The position numbers were made by a program, and so were the translations under genes. From Spongospora subterranea (taxonomy: Eukaryota; Endomyxa; Phytomyxea; Plasmodiophorida; Plasmodiophoridae), in the NCBI GenBank assembly GCA_900404475.1, contig OUQQ01000193.1:1-24214 (forward strand): a stretch of DNA of 24,214 bases, given 5' to 3'. Below the pieces are notes generated by a model. The model did no database searches. It was given only the letters and a program-made list of their open reading frames with translations, and was not told the origin of the DNA. Shown here piece after piece: positions 9,006-19,297 of the stretch (position 1 is the first letter of the stretch; every line of letters begins with the position of its first letter).

Positions 9006-10982
9006 ATGATTATCCGATCACGGGCAATCCGGTGTCTGTCGACAGAAGTATGGCCGTGGTCAAATCCGCATTTACCATGCCGCGTCAACAAAACAATCAC
9101 AGGACAGGATCTTGACGCCCATATTGGACACCTTCGACGACAGTTTCCTCATAACCTTGTACTTGATTGAGGACTTCTAAAGGTTTTTATCATAACTGTT
9201 GATCAGGCAGGTCGTCATGTCGTTGTTTGCGTAGCGCCAGGCCCATGGCATGTTGCCAGTCGTTGGGCTATCTGGAGATCAGGCGGCGCCATCGTTCCGG
9301 TACACGACAAATGCCCTGAACATCAGCTCTTGCAGATCATAAAGCAATCGCGCGCTTCGTGCGCCATTGTCGATCAGGCAAAATCTTCCCTTTGCCAGGC
9401 TATTGCGGGTCAAATTCCCGTCATTTATTCAGATTTCAATGGAAATTCGGCACATCCTGACGAATACCCTACCGTTGCTATCACTGACGACACCATTGCT
9501 CAAATCCTTTTCACCAGTGGCACAACCGGCGCCCCTAAAGCCGTCTGCCTGAGTCATGGGAATATACAAGCCCAGGTTCGCTCTTTAACCGAGGCCTGGC
9601 AACTTTCAGCCCATGACCATATTCTTCATTGCCTTCCACTGCACCATATTCACGGGACCATCAACGCTTTGGAGTGCCCACTATGGAATGGGGCCAGTGT
9701 CACATTCGTGCCCAAATTTGATGCTAATCTTGTCTGGGATCATTTCCTCACCGATAAGACTATCAACGTGTTCATGGGCGTTCCTACAATGTACTCAATG
9801 CTGATCGACGCATATGATAGAGTGCAAATCAACGTGGCATTTCTCCGCGTCGTTTTTGACATTTACTGTTCAGATGAATAGCGCCGAACAAGAGCGTTGC
9901 CGCTCGGCATGTCGCCGGTTTCGTTTAATGATCAGCGGTAGTGCTGCGTTACATGTATCTATCCTCCAACGCTGGGTACACGATTGTCGCTGGCTTGGCG
10001 CTAAGGCACGAATTGCCTGACTTTATGGTGCCCACACAGGCATCGATATCGGGATACATATTACTTGAACGATATGGTATGACCGAGACTGGCATGATTT
10101 TATCGAACCCTTATGTTGGTGAACGTCGCCCTGGATACGTTGGACGGGCGTTGCCAGGTGTTGAGGTACTAGTAAATTTGTCGCCAGTGTTCTCTCATTT
10201 TTTGCTGAGTGCCACGCTTTCCATCCATGTCGGTGGAACCGTTTGATCGGACATTTTAAATTAACCGGTTAATTAACGGACCGGTTAACCATTGACCGAC
10301 TTGTGCCCACCCCTATGCTTTATCATCTGAATTCTGTGCAAACGCTTTCACTATTCTAAATAACTTGAAAGGTGAAGTTGATTAATCAAGGGAACTATGG
10401 CGACGAAGAATCCGGGGAGATTTGTGTTAGAGGACCCGGAGTATTCTCCTGCTATCTTGACGATCCTATCGCGACGTCGGCCGCATTTGATAGCGACGGG
10501 TTCTTCAAGACGGGAGATATCGGTTGCCGTGATGGGTCGGATTATCGCATCTTGGGAAGAGCCAGCACCGATATTCTCAAAACCGCTGGCTACAAAGTAT
10601 CGTGTCTGGATATTGAAAACGAAATATTATCGTGTCAAGGTTGGGAATGTGGTTTCTCAAGTGTTAAGCTGTGTTCACATCTGTGTTTTCGGTTCTGTAA
10701 CAGTGCTTTTTTCCACATTTTCGACAATTGTCCAATTAAGTTTTGTGGTGAATAGGCGTTAAGGAGTGCTCGGTTGTGGGTCTCGAACATATAGTTTTTG
10801 GGGACGTGATCGCAGCTGTCGTGGTTGGCGATATTACGGTCCCATTTTTAAAGGAGTGGCTGCGTACCCGATTGCCACCATATAAACTTCCGCGACGAAT
10901 TCGGGTCGTGGACACCATTCCAAAAAACGCCATGGGCAAAACCGACAAAAAGGCAGTCAAGTTGTTGATTGGTTCTAAATAA
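9006..10982 (+). CDS. ACSF3: ACSF3-like malonyl-CoA synthetase, mitochondrial, 6 exons
   Basis: ATP-dependent acyl-CoA ligase of the ANL superfamily; the closest pattern is ACSF3/MatB, which activates malonate for mitochondrial fatty-acid synthesis. Exons: 9006-9158, 9207-9821, 9874-9975, 10040-10171, 10372-10639, 10756-10982, giving 1497 nt and 498 aa. The N terminus MIIRSRAIRCLSTEVW is arginine-rich with no acidic residue until position 14, a typical mitochondrial presequence. Motifs: P-loop TSGTTGAPK (154-162), RLMISGSAAL, ERYGMTETG (300-308) followed by SNPYVGERRPG as in malonyl-CoA synthetases, TGDIG, hinge GRASTDILKTAGYK (396-409) and the catalytic lysine in MGKTDKK (K485). ATG 9006 is chosen because the frame runs straight into the family sequence TGQDLDAHI. 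Intron 4 is unusually long (200 bp) and contains a palindrome cluster. Confidence 0.92.
10259..10290. repeat. Palindrome cluster inside ACSF3 intron 4
   Basis: AATTAACCGGTTAATT (10259-10274) is a perfect 16-bp palindrome. ACCGGTTAA recurs at 10280-10288, and GGTTAACC (10283-10290) is a second palindrome. They lie in the longest intron of the gene (10172-10371, 200 bp against 48-116 bp for the others), so they may mark an inserted element or a remnant of one. No terminal repeats or target duplication could be identified. Confidence 0.6.
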
Positions 10983-11024
10983 ATTCGGGGTCAAGAACAT
11001 ATTTCCCTAACGTCAAACGATTCA

Positions 11025-11508
11025 ATGGACTGTCCACAGACAAAACCCGCCATTTCTGTCGAACGTTCTTCAACACTAATTACAAAAACAGGGAAAACAA
11101 GTCGTCCTATTTTTGGAGCCAGCTTAAATCATTACCAAACAATCCTTTTTGTTGACTGCATCCTGAGTATAATCGAACCAAAACTTACATGGTAAAAAGA
11201 ATATCGCAAGTTTGGATTACAAAAACGACCACGGTGAGAGCCCCCGAATACTCCCATCCCGTCGATCAAGCTCGACCATTTGCCTCATCGCTGGACCTCC
11301 TCTTGGTTCGTTGCGGACGATTTATATAATGACAGACTCGTTATCATCGGTAAGTTAATTCCAATCATTACCTATCAACCCTCGAAGAGAATATGCAGTT
11401 GTGGCAGACTCTGCTCGACTACTGGCGAAATTATTCCGACACAATCAAAATCACCAAGAATACGATGAAGATGTTCTCAAGTGGCGTCACCAGTCACCTT
11501 CTTCTACA
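11025..11508 (+). CDS. Candidate 5' exons, possibly the N terminus of the receptor gene
   Basis: ATG 11025 opens a frame of 56 codons (MDCPQTKPAIS...). Two further open segments follow. Positions 11350-11398 look like a genuine 49-bp intron with a GTAAGT donor and TGCAG acceptor; across it the frame reads DRLVII then VVADSARLLAKLF and continues to 11508. A frame-consistent chain is 11025-11166, 11239-11349, 11399-11508 and then 11654 into the receptor frame, which would add 130 residues ahead of receptor codon 11681. The acceptor at 11238 (GGTGAG) is weak, with no pyrimidine tract. The stretch could instead be a small separate gene 42 bp downstream of ACSF3. No domain is recognised. Confidence 0.4.
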
Positions 11509-11680
11509 GTACATACACCAACATGACAGCCGCATATACAATCCTTGTGTACAGTACCTGTACTGCTCGGAAATAAATTTATGGCTCCGGTTCCCGACGA
11601 GCGCGATTAATTTCTGCACGACACGGAGATTTAGGTGAATTTACTGTCGATAGTTTGTGTCATTTTTCCTTGTGAATGTG

Positions 11681-14410
11681 ATGTTGTGGATACCGAGGAT
11701 TGCACCAACCCGGATGCCTCCTGACCCATCCGATAATATCCTGCCAATTCAATCGGCCAGGGGGGCGTTGTCTGTCTTGCTTGTTTTATACCTGGGGCTC
11801 GTCTTCCGATCTGTTCGGCGAATTCGCCGTCTAAAGCATCTGCAAGGTGCAACTCTCTCCTACCGATATCTAACGATGATGATAGCGGTTCATTGCTCTG
11901 CTCGGGCGATATCATTCGGTATTGATTTAATCCTGAGCCTAATGGACCGGGTGGATCTTGGGGCTGTGCAGGAAGTTATTATTCTGATTCCTGAGTTTAC
12001 GGCGCTGTCCTTGTATTTCTACATTGCTATTACATGGCTCAACATTACCACAAATTCTTCTCGCGTTACTACTAACAGGGAGGCGATAAGGCGACGTCTC
12101 AAACAGGCCTACATCGTCTTCAACGTGGCGCTTGCCATAACTGTGATCTTTTATTTTGCCGGTATTTTATGTACACCATCTTTCATTTTTTTTATATGTT
12201 TTCCGACACCAAATTCACTTCTAATTACATTGTTTTAGATGCATTTTTGGTCAAAGTGTCTGTCATATCGCGGCTGTTTGATGCTTTGTGCTCTTGTGTT
12301 TTTGTACTGAGTTTGGCGCTACCGATCATCGTCATAATCTCTATAGCTGCTTTTTTTCTGGCGGTGATCAGTGGTTTTCCTTTCAGTTCGTTGGTAGCTA
12401 AAAAAAGGTACATTATTCATTCGTTTTTTCTGCAGGTGCTATAACTCTACATTTTTTGTTTGTGAATTCAGAGTCGAGGCGCTGTCGTGGACGTTGATGA
12501 TATTCAGCTTAGGAAGGGTTGTTCGTGCAATCATGCTTTGGCTGTTTATCATAGACGCAACTTGGACTACACCAGCCGAAATCGACAAAGTAAGACATCA
12601 TCTATTTGTTGGCTTCAAGTTCTGTTTTGCGAGTCAGATGTATGTCTCTTATACTCACTGAGATGCTGGCTGGTATCTAGTTTAGTTGGGTTGTGGTGGC
12701 GTCTATTGTTTTATCGGAATGCCTTCCCGTTTTGGCAGCGCAGGTTACTGCTTCCGAGCTTTCGCCATAATATTACTCAATTATAATACAGGACTGGAAA
12801 GTGTTTGCTCTATTCCTCATACAGGAGCCGACAGTAGCACCCCCTCAATCTCCTGTTCCTCGATGGTATGTTGCTTATTGAAATTTCGTATCTGATTTTT
12901 GCATGGCTTTAGCCGATACATTTCTATCTTATGCATTCTGCCTTGGTCGGGCTTTTTTCTTTCCTCCGGGCATTTTTCTATGGCAATCGAAAATCACTGA
13001 TGTTGTACAACTTCGGTGCAAATCGGTTTGGTAACAAGCATTGGAATTTTCAGGTCCATAACCTCGGAAGAAATAATGCGACAACATGGTTACCTTGATG
13101 CCAGGACATGCCGTGGCCGCTGGCGTGAACATGACGTTGCGTTGCACACTTACAATCTGTATCAGATTCCTAAAAGTTTGATTGAGAATGTCGCTGGTCA
13201 TGTAAGGCTTTCCAAACCTCAACCGCTTCTTTGTTGGTTGACATACAACAAATTGTTCAGGTTGGAACCTTCTGTAGCATCAATCACGAAAATATTGTGC
13301 CACTGCTTGGAGTTGCTGTCGTCCCTGAAGGTGTGATTGCTGTCGAAGGTTGGTCAACTTTAGTTTGCTACCGAATATTGTTGTGTCCATTCAACAGTTT
13401 GAGGATCTTGTTACGTAATGGCCGTTTCCCAGTTTCAGTTCTCTGTATCTTTGCTAGTTTCGTGTTAATTCGGTTTCTTTTACCTGAGCTCCTTTTTTCA
13501 ATCGGTGTTAATGTCGTTATTCATAGAATGGATGCCAATGGGTAACATATTTCATTATGTTCAACGGTTATCTCCCAAAGGCTCGTCAGCAGGGAGGCAC
13601 GCTCTTCCTTTGACGATCTTTGAAATTGCGCACATCATGCGCCAGATCACGAGCGCTATGCAATTCTTGAGCCAACGTCGCGTCGTTCATGGGTTTTTAT
13701 CCTGCAAAACGATTTTGCTTGATTCTTTATTAAACGTCCGTATTGGCGGTGTGGGACAGTATCCCGCTCGGCAATTGGAGATGCGGATTCGCAACTCAAA
13801 TGAGATCACTGGTTTTGAGGCCCCAGAAATAATCGACGGCCACGGTACCACGTTTTCATTTCAGCATATTTCCGCCTCTTTCTTTTATTAACATCAAAAG
13901 TTCTTGTTTTCTGCCATGAAGACACCCTTTGTTCTGTGTCGTGATTTGCTCATATGTGTGCTCATGTTGCGTGTGTTTTTTCTTTCAGGCGTGGTGTGCC
14001 CGTATTCAGATGTATTTTCTGTAGGTTGTATTTTGAAGTAAGTTGCCACCCACCTTCTATCGACGCTTATCAATCGATTGCCGCTGTAGTGTGTTATGCA
14101 ATCCTGGAATCAATTCCCCGGCGATCTCCAATGTCAACGTTAACAGTCTTTCACGGCCATTATTATCCGCAAGTGATTCTCCATTCACACAGGTCTGTTT
14201 CGTTGACCGGCAAGCTTTCCTATATAACCGTTTTTTGGTTACATTTTTATGGTATTTTTGAGTTGAAATGCTTTTCTTTTTGCTTAATATATAAATAATT
14301 AACGTCTGCGATAGATAATCCAGGAGTGTTGGGCGAGTCATCCGCAAGATCGGCCAACGTTTTCTGAGCTGCATCACATGTTTTCAGCCTTTGATGGCTC
14401 TATGCCGTAA
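11681..14410 (+). CDS. Seven-helix receptor (TOM1/THH1-like) fused to a TKL-type pseudokinase
   Basis: Exons: 11681-12161, 12239-12407, 12472-12589, 12681-12743, 12792-12865, 12913-12945, 13054-13201, 13261-13348, 13527-13844, 13989-14037, 14090-14192, 14315-14410, giving 1740 nt and 579 aa from ATG 11681. Seven hydrophobic helices come first, including ALSVLLVLYLGLVF, EVIILIPEFTALSLYFYIAI, SLALPIIVIISIAAFFLAVI and VVVASIVLSECLPVLAAQ. The arrangement recalls the THH1/TOM1/TOM3 membrane domain. Residues about 313-572 follow a protein-kinase fold: CRGRWREHDVALH, INHENIVPLLGV, EEWMPMGNIF, FEAPEII, YSDVFSVGCI and ECWASHPQDRPTF. Catalytic residues are gone: the beta3 lysine is H344, HRD is HGF (446-448), DFG is GGV (465-467) and no glycine loop is visible. 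The role would be signalling or scaffolding, by inference. The region 12744-13053 (two small exons) is the least certain, and the true start may be 11025. Confidence 0.75.
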
Positions 14411-14632
14411 TCCCGCTGTCCAAAACTTTCACTTAATTTTCTATTTAACTTCATGATATCTACTGTACGTCATTTGGTCGGTATATCTACTTAATCGCAA
14501 ATAAAGGCGACATCGTATTGCAGCATAAAACTTCACCATTTAGTCACCTACTGTCCCAACATTTAAAGCGAAAGACAGACACTAGTGACTGTAATTAATT
14601 GGTTTCTAGTTTTTTGACAGACGATTCAGAGC

Positions 14633-17140
14633 CTATTTCTTGCCGGACACTTTGATATTGCCAATTTCATAAGAATAAGCGGATGCTTGGTCGAACTCGT
14701 AGAACGCACGAATCCGTTGTTTGCCAACCGACCAGAACTCCTTGCAGACGTGTTCCAAGAAGAATCGATCGTGACTAACAACCACAATAGCACCCTGGTA
14801 ATGATGAATTGCCTCAATAAGCCCATCGATTGTGTCCAAATCTAAAATCAAAAATGATTACAACAAAGGACAACTGAAAAGGGAGCGTTGACTCTAACCG
14901 CAGTGATTTGTCGGTTCATCCATAACGATGCAGTGTGGATGTCTCCACGTCAACAAAGCGAATGACATTCTCGATTTCTGCCCTCCGGACAGATCTTTGA
15001 TAAGTTGGTGACAGACCTTGCCCTTGATACCGAAATGGCTCAGCTGCGAATAGATTTCCTCCTGGGTCGCCGTCGGGAACAGATCCTTCAACATTGTCTG
15101 CGAAATACATTTCCATAAATCACCACAACTTGACCTGACAAACATAAAAACGAACAATGACGGCAATGTTTCAAATGTGTCGAAAACGGATATAATTGAT
15201 AGATTTAGAAACATTGTCAAATAAGGAAACCAACTTACAAGAGGTGTCTTGTCGGCATCTAAGATATCAGTATGATGCTGGGCAAAATATCCCACAATGG
15301 CCTGTCCATTACGGGCAACCAGACCCGACCACGGCTCGATCTTGTTCAACAGCAGCGAGATCAGAGTTGACTTTCCGGCACCGTTCGCGCCCAGACACCC
15401 GATACGACTACAAACATCAAATGGTTCACGACTGCTATCTTTAGGGATTTAGGGCACGTTACCTGTCAAGATGAACGGATAGATTGACATTCTTGAACAG
15501 AGGGGGTTTGTCTTTGTTGTACCCAAATGTCAGATCAGTGACGTCGAATATTTGCGGTTTTGAAAGCGGATCAGGGTCTGTAAAACGGAAAAAACGTCAA
15601 AAACATCATGAAAACAAATAGGAAAACCGGCAGTTACTTGGAAAACGGAAACGGAACTTGAAGTCTTCAGGGGGTTTCTCGAGTTTAACCATCTTCTCAA
15701 GCTCTTTGATTCGTGACTGAACCATCGACGCCAGCTTCTTGTTGGCCCTGAACTTGTTGATAAACTGAGTCGAGTGGATAATCTTCTCCTGCTGCAGCTG
15801 ATACGCTTTCCAAGCACATCGCAGCTGTTCAGCGCGCACCTTCTCGAACGTCTCATAGTCACCCTTGTAATACGTTAACGTCTTGTAGGCAAAATGGATG
15901 ACATCGGTGATGACACTGTTCAAGAATTTACGATCGTGCGACACCAGGAGAAGCGTCTTCTCGTAGCCCTGCAAATATTTCTCCAGCCACAGCACCGTCG
16001 GGAAATCCAGATGGTTCGTCGGCTCATCCAACAACAGGATATCGGGGGTCACGAACAAAGCGCAGGAGATGGCGACACGCATACGCCAACCACCTGATAA
16101 ATCTTTTGTCGGAGTTTGCTGCATTTCTTGAGTGAACCCTAAACCGGCCAGGATCACGGCAGCTCGAGCTGGGGCTGTCTCGGAATCGATCGTTTTCAAC
16201 CGGGCGTAGACTTCCTCAAGTTCGTGATCGGCGTCGAACTTTTCGCCGGAGTCACGAGACGTTTCGAGACGTTTCTGTTTGTTCAGGAGCATGGCGAGCT
16301 CTTTGTCGCTGTTGATCACGTAGTCGATGACCTTGGTGGCATCGCCGACGATTTCCTGCTCGACGTGCATCACGTGCAGGTGCTTGGGGAAATCAGGGAA
16401 CAGATACCCGGAAATGTGGTGCAATAATGTCGATTTACCGGCACCGTTCTGACCTAACAAATCAATATTTAAAAAAGGGCCTTTTCCGAACTGGAAAAAG
16501 ATATTAAACTAGAAAATCAAAAAAGAACTGTTGAACACGAGTCGGTATTACCGATAAGTCCATATTTACGGCCGCATGTTAGAATGAGGTCGGCGCCGTC
16601 AATCAGATTGGTACCACCGCCCAAGTTCGACATTCGGATATGGATGTTGACGTCGCGCCCATGCAGCTTCTTCTTGGCGTCCTGGTTCAACCAGGTCGGT
16701 ACGCCATCGGCGTTGGCATTGGCGGCCGGTTTCGAAACATCAACAGCGCCCTTCACTTTCACCTTCGATTTTGGCGCCTTCACCTTCTTCGTCTTCTTGG
16801 CGTTCTTCACGAATTTCTTCGCTTCGGCTTTGTTGTCTTCCTCGTCGTTATCGCCCTCGTCCTCGGGTTCGTCGTCCTCGCCGGATGCGAGTTTCGACAA
16901 TTCCCTGGAGATGTCTTTACAGATATTCAGAACCTGATTATCTGATAGATCGCCCGCGAATGGTTCGGCGACCAGGTCCCTCAGGATATCGGCGTTGTCA
17001 TTGTGCATATCGATCTCCATTGCCGGTAACATATCGGTGACGGCCTGGACGATATCGGCCATGGCGCCATCGGCTGATGCCAGGCCTGATATGCTGGCCT
17101 TCACGGCCCGTACGATCTGATCGTTCGACAGGGATTCCAT
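14633..17140 (-). CDS. ABCF3: ABCF3/GCN20-type twin ABC ATPase, 6 exons
   Basis: A soluble ribosome-associated ABC-F ATPase; yeast GCN20 works with GCN1 to pass the uncharged-tRNA signal to GCN2. Exons: 17140-16552, 16453-15638, 15577-15463, 15407-15239, 15097-14899, 14841-14633, giving 2097 nt and 698 aa (human ABCF3 about 709). The N-terminal 130 residues are helical, then acidic (EDDEPEDEGDNDEED), then lysine-rich. NBD1: Walker A GQNGAGKST (197-205), signature LSGGWRM (315-321), Walker B ILLLDEPTNHLD (335-346). NBD2: GANGAGKST (513-521), LSGGQKSRM and DEPTNHCD (623-630), where the usual Leu is Cys. HVMHVEQEIVGDATKV after NBD1 Walker A is GCN20-like. No transmembrane segments. ATG 17140 is the first ATG in frame. 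The 3' end faces the receptor gene 222 bp away. Confidence 0.95.
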
Positions 17141-17799
17141 TATTATTTTGTCGGGCGATGATATCCCAGTTTGAACAAACTCCGCCCAGACGATCGACTC
17201 GATACGAACCAACGATAAGACAGACACCGAAGGGAAAGTCCGCTACGGAGGCCGCCACGGATAAAGATCGGAAAGATACTATCATCAAACTCATCTTATT
17301 TACGCCGTTGCTGAGTATTCGTTTTTACATGTGGTCGCGTCACCAAGATCGTGTCCAGACAATAAAACAGTGAAATTCCAATTGTGGTCGATATACAATG
17401 TGTATATTCCCTGATACCTATCGCTCATTTAATATTGCCATATGGCGTTCTGGAGAGCAGATATCCTGACATGAGGCACGATGCAGCCAGTACTTTTGGT
17501 TTGCGACCGCCTACTCTACTCTTGACTCTCGCTCCACGATCCTCTTATTCTCATCCTATTTCACCATCTCACCTCTCTGCCTCTCGTACCCTTCATCTCT
17601 CGCCGATAAATAACTGTTGTCATTACATAATAGTGGGAAGGCGGTTTATCCTTCGCATCCCTTATTCCATGTTGAACAGTTTCCAGCTCCATTTATCGTT
17701 TTAATGGCGTTTGCCTGTTCAGAATCCTTTCTCAGTGTCGATTTTTTTCCAGTTCCAATTGTGGATGGCGAAATAACTCAATTACAGGGAACTACTTTT
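17141..17799. other. Spacer upstream of ABCF3 with a pyrimidine-rich tract
   Basis: This 660-bp stretch separates the ABCF3 start from the transporter stop on the same strand. Positions about 17505-17610 are strongly C/T-rich on the plus strand (repeated TCT, CTC and CTCTC), hence purine-rich in the direction of ABCF3 transcription. Plus-strand open frames are short and show no domain. I see no gene here; promoter and 5' leader of ABCF3 plus the 3' UTR of the transporter are the likely content. Confidence 0.5.
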
Positions 17800-18837
17800 T
17801 TATATAGTTCTTGTTGGTGGAATAGTGAGACAATGCCCGCCATAATCCATATTAATATCGGATACGGCGGATTTGGTGAGAACAAAGGTGTCGCGACGAT
17901 CAACGGGTTCGGTGAGGTTGAACACGACCATACCGACGATGACCGATATGAACCCGGACATATACACCCAACTGATCGCGATCTCCTTATGGATCAGATT
18001 GAACACCAACACGATCAGATCGGCGGTGATGATGTTCAGGTTCAACTGTACGGCGCCACATTGCTGGATGAACACGGGGACGACGACGTAGAAGATGACC
18101 ATGCAGCCAACGAACCCTCCGATAAACAGCAAACACTCTAATGACGCGCTCAGGACCATGTCCCGATCTCGCCAACCATATGGGGTAGCCTGGCAGATAA
18201 TGAAGGAGATGATCGATCCCGAAAGGCCCATGGCGCCAAGCGCCCCGAACGGGTAACCGGACTCCGTTCGGGACACGTACTCGTTGACAACGTTGGAGAT
18301 AGCGTAGCCGATCGCCGCCATAGAGGCGAGGAACATCCCCATCCAGCCCACATCGCCACGGGTGTCCTCATCCAGATATCGCGAATAGTTGATCAGGAAT
18401 ATCCCGATCGCAACGATGAAAGCGCCGATCCCGTGAAGGAAGTTATAACGACGACCGAATATGGCGATCGTGAAGACCATGACGAAGATGGTCGACGTCG
18501 ATGAGAACACCATAACGGATATCGCTGACGTGTATTGGAACGATTTCAGGACGGCGACGTTGGCCGCGAAATCGACACAGCCAAGGACGCCGTACAAAAA
18601 GAACATCTTGGCGGGCAACGTCCGGTAGAAGGCGAAGCTTCTACGGGAGAATATCAGGGCGATCAGCAATAGCACATGGTAAACGATCTGATTGGGGAAA
18701 AATTCCGTGTTGAGGTTCCTCTCGTGGGTAAGCGTTATGAATATATTGGTCCCGGAAATGATAAAGCTAATCACCTGGCCACATATTATGGTCCCGAATA
18801 ACCTCCGCATTGACACTACCATGGCCATCGAAGACAT
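17800..18837 (-). CDS. SLC35F1/F2-type (EamA fold) membrane transporter, single exon
   Basis: A 345-residue protein with about ten hydrophobic helices, the normal size and topology of drug/metabolite-superfamily carriers. Family-like segments are CVDFAANVAVLKSFQYTSAI (the SLC35F ANY-x-KAYQYT region), the helix ISVMVFSSTSTIFVMVFTIA, a second-half LNLNIITADLIVLVF matching the conserved NLS-LTADLY motif, and a last helix before FNLTEP. Substrates are not settled for the family, although nucleotide-sugar-like and nucleoside-analogue cargo is reported, so none is assigned. ATG 18837 is the first in frame and lies just before the first hydrophobic helix. Unlike every other clear gene in the window, it has no intron and its sequence looks more GC-rich. 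Confidence 0.85.
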   Translation of the reverse strand: MSSMAMVVSMRRLFGTIICGQVISFIISGTNIFITLTHERNLNTEFFPNQIVYHVLLLIALIFSRRSFAFYRTLPAKMFFLYGVLGCVDFAANVAVLKSFQYTSAISVMVFSSTSTIFVMVFTIAIFGRRYNFLHGIGAFIVAIGIFLINYSRYLDEDTRGDVGWMGMFLASMAAIGYAISNVVNEYVSRTESGYPFGALGAMGLSGSIISFIICQATPYGWRDRDMVLSASLECLLFIGGFVGCMVIFYVVVPVFIQQCGAVQLNLNIITADLIVLVFNLIHKEIAISWVYMSGFISVIVGMVVFNLTEPVDRRDTFVLTKSAVSDINMDYGGHCLTIPPTRTI

Positions 18838-19297
18838 TGCCGGATCACGTGACTAAGACGTGCAGGTTTGGCGAAAAAAAATATGCGCAAACCACCTCCG
18901 GTCAGATACAGAAAATTGCGCGACAGTGTCACGAAAGAAATCGCCAGTGCAACGTTGGGTATTTTTGGCGGTTGACCTGGCAACCGACATGTTAGGAACA
19001 TCAGGACGGGGGAAATTCAACTCTCTATATGTTGACGGGGGCGAACAATGGTCATCTGGCGTTCATTACACCGCAGGATATGTGGGGCAGAAATGCCAGA
19101 ACGATTCGGGAAAGGGACTCGACCGCGTCCCATCTACGTTAGATATCGTATCGGTAGTCGCATTTTGTCCAATAATTCGATTCCATTCGGCGTCTGGATA
19201 TCCGTGCTAAATCGAGAGCGCCATCATCAGAATTCAATAATTCCATTACCTTAAACGTCGATCTGTGCGACGATTTCGGTATTTTATGGCGCCAATC
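18838..19297. other. Spacer upstream of the SLC35F transporter; no gene seen
   Basis: This 460-bp interval lies between the transporter start and the end of the small unknown gene, both on the minus strand. The plus-strand frame from 18860 is open for about 117 codons but lacks any recognisable motif and gives biased, unlikely protein. It probably holds the transporter promoter. A possible extra 3' exon of the small gene (19258-19243, ending NRRLR and a TAA) would fall here if the GTAAGT at 19303-19298 is used as a donor. Confidence 0.4.

Noticed and set aside
12408..12435. 28-bp GT-AG intron in the receptor gene
   Set aside because: Too short; the acceptor at 12470-12471 gives a 64-bp intron in the same frame.
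12902..13015. Separate gene starting at ATG 12902 (MALADTFLSYAF) for the kinase half
   Set aside because: It would need a 38-bp intron to join the kinase exons, while a chain through 12913-12945 keeps frame with the receptor. Kept only as an alternative.
18860..19210. 117-codon plus ORF in the spacer
   Set aside because: No motif, atypical composition, and no supporting splice or start context.
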